From assembly GCA_030668345.1 (NCBI GenBank), contig DAOUUD010000002.1, positions 1-25,587 on the forward strand: DNA of 25,587 bases, in the 5' to 3' direction. Below, in pieces: positions 22,933 through 25,587 of this stretch. Position 1 is the first letter of the stretch, and each line of letters starts with the position of its first letter. Both the position numbers and the translations under genes were made by a program. The DNA comes from Candidatus Cloacimonadota bacterium (GTDB taxonomy: Bacteria; Cloacimonadota; Cloacimonadia; Cloacimonadales; TCS61). The notes beneath the pieces were generated by a model. That model was not told the DNA's origin. It made no database searches and was given only the letters and a program-made list of their open reading frames with translations.

Positions 22933-24600
22933 TTATCTCAAAGTTCCGTGATATTTGGTTGTAAGTTGTTTTGCTTTTACTGCATCCGGAATATAATCAG
23001 GAAGAACCATTGGTGATATTTTTGATCTATCGATTCCTAATTTTTTTACATCTTTTTCGTATTCATAAATATGATCCAGAGTAAGTTTACCGATCTTTGC
23101 ACCTTTGGCATAATCTGCTGCAAATTTTCCGGCTCTTCTTCCAAAAATAATCAGATCAAGCTGCGAATTTCCCATTAATCTATTACGTCCGTGTAATCCA
23201 CCGGAAGCTTCACCGGCAACGAAAAGACCGGGAATATTTGTTTCACATTGTGCATTAATTTCCACTCCGCCATTCTGATAATGAAGGGTAGGATAAACCA
23301 GAATCGGTTCTGCAATCATATCCACATCGAACCTGGCAAATTGTCTGACCATAGCCGGAACACTTGCCTGTATTGCCCCCTTGCCATTTATCTGGTCGAT
23401 CAAGGGAGTGTCTAACCAGACACCGATATGTCCGGAAGGTGTTTTAATACCTTTTTTCCGTTCCAAACATTCCCTGATGAAAGCTGATGATTCAACATCG
23501 CGGGGTTCAAGTGGATTAACGAATGGTTCGGCTTTTTTATTCAAAGGTTGAGCACCCAGAGCTCTCAATTTTTCTGTACAGAGAAATCCGATAATCTGCT
23601 GTGGATAAATCGCTCCGGTCGGATGATATTGAACAGAATCCATATACATAAGTTTTGCTCCGACTCTATAACTTATTACCAAACCGTCTGCTGTGGCTCC
23701 GTAATGATTGGTAGTTTCATAGTTTCTGATATGAAGCCTGCCAAAGCCACCTGTTGTGATAATTGTTGCTTTTGCTTTAATTGTAAAATATTCTCTATTT
23801 TCCAGATGGTAAAGGACCGCTCCCGAGACTTTGCCGGTGTTATCTTTTATCAATTCCACCACAGGTTGATGTTCCAGGATTTTTATATGATCCGGTCTAT
23901 TCAAGACTTCATCTCTTAAAGTAGCACAAATTGCTGCTCCTGTGTAGTCTCTGGCAGAATGCATTCTCAGGCGACTTGTTCCACCACCTGATTTTGTGAT
24001 CATTGTTCCATCGGGATTTCTATCGAACATTACGCCGTGGTCTTTCAGCCAGTTTATTCCATCGGGAGCTTCAGCAGTGAGAGCTCTAACAAGTTCCGGT
24101 TTATTTTCAAAATGACCGCCACCGATAGCATCCAGATAATGTAAAACAGGCGAATCGTCAGGTCTTACAGCAGCCTGAATTCCGCCCTGAGCCATCATAG
24201 AATTGGAATCACCGATCCTGAGTTTTGTTACCAGAAGAACATCGACACCATTTTCTTCGGCAAGCAGAGCTGCTGCAAATCCCGCTGAACCTGCTCCAAT
24301 AACCAGAACATCAGTTTCATAATCCAGTTTGGTCAGGTCAAAATCCTTGGGATCAATTCTGGAATATGTTTCTAAAAGGTCTGCAACTTCAGTTGTAAGT
24401 TCTTCTCCTTTATTGGGACCGATCCTAATTTTGCGGCGTGCATCGGGTTGATAATCGGGGTGAAATTTATTTAAAACTACTTCCCGCTCTTTTTCCGTCA
24501 TCATTGAATATATTTCTTTGCCGGATTTTACTAATTTTAGTCTCTCGGATCTGGTCTTTTTAACTTTTTTAATTGATTCTTGCATACTTTCAGGATACAT
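22933..24600 (-). CDS. frdA: Fumarate reductase/succinate dehydrogenase flavoprotein, non-covalent FAD type
   Basis: Interconverts fumarate and succinate. The FAD fold begins with VIGAGSAG (about 101-107). Active-site residues of FrdA/SdhA are present: His326 (YHPTG), Arg367 (PRDVESS), His440 (LHYQNGG) and Arg474 (GRNRLMGNS). The histidine that binds FAD covalently in SdhA (SHTVAAQGG) is replaced here by Asn133 (SNSMMAQGG), so FAD is probably non-covalent. About 95 N-terminal residues before the FAD fold, with FHPDYQPDARR and IGPNKGEE, are absent from E. coli FrdA. The ATG at 24600 has AGGAG overlapping the frdB stop; a longer in-frame ATG at 24621 lies inside frdB. L-aspartate oxidase was considered, but the Fe-S partner argues against it. 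Confidence 0.88.
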   Translation of the reverse strand: MYPESMQESIKKVKKTRSERLKLVKSGKEIYSMMTEKEREVVLNKFHPDYQPDARRKIRIGPNKGEELTTEVADLLETYSRIDPKDFDLTKLDYETDVLVIGAGSAGFAAALLAEENGVDVLLVTKLRIGDSNSMMAQGGIQAAVRPDDSPVLHYLDAIGGGHFENKPELVRALTAEAPDGINWLKDHGVMFDRNPDGTMITKSGGGTSRLRMHSARDYTGAAICATLRDEVLNRPDHIKILEHQPVVELIKDNTGKVSGAVLYHLENREYFTIKAKATIITTGGFGRLHIRNYETTNHYGATADGLVISYRVGAKLMYMDSVQYHPTGAIYPQQIIGFLCTEKLRALGAQPLNKKAEPFVNPLEPRDVESSAFIRECLERKKGIKTPSGHIGVWLDTPLIDQINGKGAIQASVPAMVRQFARFDVDMIAEPILVYPTLHYQNGGVEINAQCETNIPGLFVAGEASGGLHGRNRLMGNSQLDLIIFGRRAGKFAADYAKGAKIGKLTLDHIYEYEKDVKKLGIDRSKISPMVLPDYIPDAVKAKQLTTKYHGTLR

Positions 24601-24610
24601 AATTTTTCTC

Positions 24611-25303
24611 CTAATGATCAAAGAGTTTAATATCTCTTGAATAATATCTTTCTTTTAATTTTTTCAGATTCATTTTTACAAGTTCATCTAATTCTTTATC
24701 ATATTTTTCTTCTGCAATTTCCTTTACGCGACTTGTAAGGTCTTTACTTTCCGGTAAGAGATATCTTCCGCAAAGACGACGAGCCAGCATAGCAGAATTA
24801 TATTGAACGATTTCTGCCGGACAACGCAGTGCACAAAGTCCACATCTGATGCAGTCAAAGGAAAGATCGGCAGCTCTTTCAATATCTCCTCTTATTAATG
24901 CCTGAACATAATCCATAACTTCCAGGTCTTGCGGACATACTTTAGAACAAGTATTACAGGCAACACAACGGAAGACAATCGGATAATTATCTTTAATCGC
25001 TGTAATATCAGGTTTGAGTTTTGTAATGTCGTAAACCGGTTTTTCTGCAGGAACAAACGGAATCTGTGCAAGGTACATTCCATCTGAGACAACAGTTTGA
25101 CAGGCGAGACCTGCTTGCAGTTTATAATCTCCTTTTTCCCTATAAATCGTGCCGCAGGCTCCACAAAAACCTTCTCTGCAACCCACTCCATGAGTTAATT
25201 GAAATCCGGCATATTCCAGGGCATTGATGATCGTTAAATCTTCCGGTACATCAAAACCTTCTCCCAGGACAACGATTTTTACCATTTTTACTTTATCTGC
25301 CAT
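24611..25303 (-). CDS. frdB: Fumarate reductase/succinate dehydrogenase Fe-S subunit, two 4Fe-4S motifs
   Basis: Electron-transfer partner of FrdA. The 230-residue protein has an N-terminal ferredoxin domain with Cys42, Cys47, Cys50 and Cys68 (2Fe-2S). The C-terminal half has two standard CxxCxxCxxxCP motifs (113/116/119/123 and 151/154/157/161). Canonical SdhB/FrdB has 2Fe-2S, 4Fe-4S and 3Fe-4S clusters and docks on a membrane anchor. Here the third site is a full 4Fe-4S motif and no anchor gene is seen next to it. The protein is more like the front part of thiol:fumarate reductase TfrB. The start has GGGAG upstream and overlaps the stop of a tiny ORF (TAATG). Confidence 0.88.
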   Translation of the reverse strand: MADKVKMVKIVVLGEGFDVPEDLTIINALEYAGFQLTHGVGCREGFCGACGTIYREKGDYKLQAGLACQTVVSDGMYLAQIPFVPAEKPVYDITKLKPDITAIKDNYPIVFRCVACNTCSKVCPQDLEVMDYVQALIRGDIERAADLSFDCIRCGLCALRCPAEIVQYNSAMLARRLCGRYLLPESKDLTSRVKEIAEEKYDKELDELVKMNLKKLKERYYSRDIKLFDH

Positions 25304-25362
25304 TATTTATCTCCCTCCTTCCCGATCATTTTGGGAATTAGTTCTAAATTTATTTTTTCCAT
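25303..25362 (-). CDS. Possible 19-residue ORF coupled to frdB
   Basis: Between the edge gene and frdB an ATG at 25362 opens 19 codons (MEKINLELIPKMIGKEGDK) and ends in TAA overlapping the frdB ATG. A GGAG nine bases before its ATG, in the end of the upstream gene, could serve as ribosome site. It may be a leader that couples frdB translation to the preceding gene, a microprotein, or chance. The sequence is charged and shows no domain. Confidence 0.35.
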   Translation of the reverse strand: MEKINLELIPKMIGKEGDK

Positions 25363-25365
25363 TTT

Positions 25366-25587
25366 TTATTCTCCGAGTTCAGTTAATTCTTCTTCTTTAA
25401 ATATCATAACAGGTATAATTTCTTCTACATCTTTACCCGGTAGATAATCAAAGAGTTGACGTGTTTCTTCCCCTGTTTTCTGGAAAATAGCAGCAACAGG
25501 AATATCTACCGGGCATACATCTGTACACATTCCACAGCCTACACAGGAGAAACTCATATGTGTTAATCGTCCAATCTGAAAAAATAT
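25366..25587 (-). CDS. C-terminal part of an Fe-S protein, FrhB/FdhB-like (partial)
   Basis: Only the last 73 codons are in the window; the frame stays open to base 25587, so the gene starts outside. An internal ATG at 25557 has no ribosome site and falls just before the cysteine motif, so it is not the start. The visible part has one 4Fe-4S motif, CVGCGMCTDVCP, followed by VDIPVAAIFQ, then LFDYLPGK and a short acidic tail. This resembles the end of F420-reducing hydrogenase/formate dehydrogenase beta (FrhB/FdhB) proteins, flavo-iron-sulfur subunits that feed electrons to partner enzymes. It is probably the first part of an electron-input module for FrdAB, four bases from the tiny ORF and 62 bases from frdB. 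The family call is tentative because most of the protein is missing. Confidence 0.65.
   Translation of the reverse strand: MFFQIGRLTHMSFSCVGCGMCTDVCPVDIPVAAIFQKTGEETRQLFDYLPGKDVEEIIPVMIFKEEELTELGE

Noticed and set aside
22933..24600. FrdA as L-aspartate oxidase (NadB)
   Set aside because: The AQGGI segment and non-covalent FAD resemble NadB, but the gene is coupled to an Fe-S subunit and carries a long N-terminal extension. NadB acts without an Fe-S partner, and no NAD synthesis genes are nearby.
1..25587. CRISPR arrays, tRNA or rRNA genes, complete insertion sequences, prophage or defence genes
   Set aside because: I looked for regular spaced repeats, tRNA-like sequences and transposase or phage proteins on both strands and saw none. 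Apart from the GxxExxY cassette and short repeats, the window is housekeeping metabolism.

Overview
The window looks like the chromosome of a low-GC, probably anaerobic bacterium of the FCB group. Cloacimonadota or a near relative is my best guess. This rests on the AT-rich sequence, strong AGGAGG-type ribosome sites, a Bacteroidetes-like exported protein at the left end, a GxxExxY cassette, dispersed palindromic repeats and an Fe-S-rich fumarate/lactate gene set. The lineage is an inference; no rRNA gene is present.

Left end (1-2230, + strand): a small exported protein of unknown function, a 320-base spacer packed with dispersed repeats, then a LOG-family nucleotide hydrolase overlapping a YgjP/SprT-like metalloprotease. 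The convergent junction with the minus-strand genes holds another copy of the modular repeat. That copy supplies the stop codon of the first minus-strand gene.

From 2228 to the right edge every gene is on the minus strand, nearly all closely spaced. In order of transcription: the 3' end of an Fe-S protein resembling the C-terminus of FrhB/FdhB, a possible 19-codon ORF, frdB, frdA, glcD, glcF, a hydrogenase-maturation protease, sucC, sucD, a TPR protein, fumarase alpha, a GxxExxY protein, fumarase beta, a divergent malate dehydrogenase paralogue, a canonical malate dehydrogenase, larA, NAD malic enzyme and pckA, ending at a clear intrinsic terminator (8134-8160). A second unit follows: citrate synthase, aconitase, a PNPOx-fold protein, NADP isocitrate dehydrogenase and a second TPR protein.

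Together these encode almost all of the TCA cycle: citrate to 2-oxoglutarate, and succinyl-CoA to oxaloacetate. They also encode the C4/C3 exits (malic enzyme, PEP carboxykinase) and a likely D-2-hydroxyacid (lactate) oxidation branch (GlcDF plus the LarA racemase). The 2-oxoglutarate-oxidising enzyme is not in the window. The fumarate reductase/succinate dehydrogenase looks soluble: FrdB has one 2Fe-2S and two 4Fe-4S motifs, and no membrane anchor gene is seen.

The main oddities are a 33-residue four-cysteine insertion in the active-site loop of isocitrate dehydrogenase, a tandem malate dehydrogenase paralogue that has lost the TNP asparagine, a GxxExxY cassette with degenerate flanking repeats between the two fumarase subunits, a LarA with all its nickel-pincer residues inside a TCA/lactate cluster, two paralogous TPR proteins built into the cluster, and two families of modular palindromic repeats.
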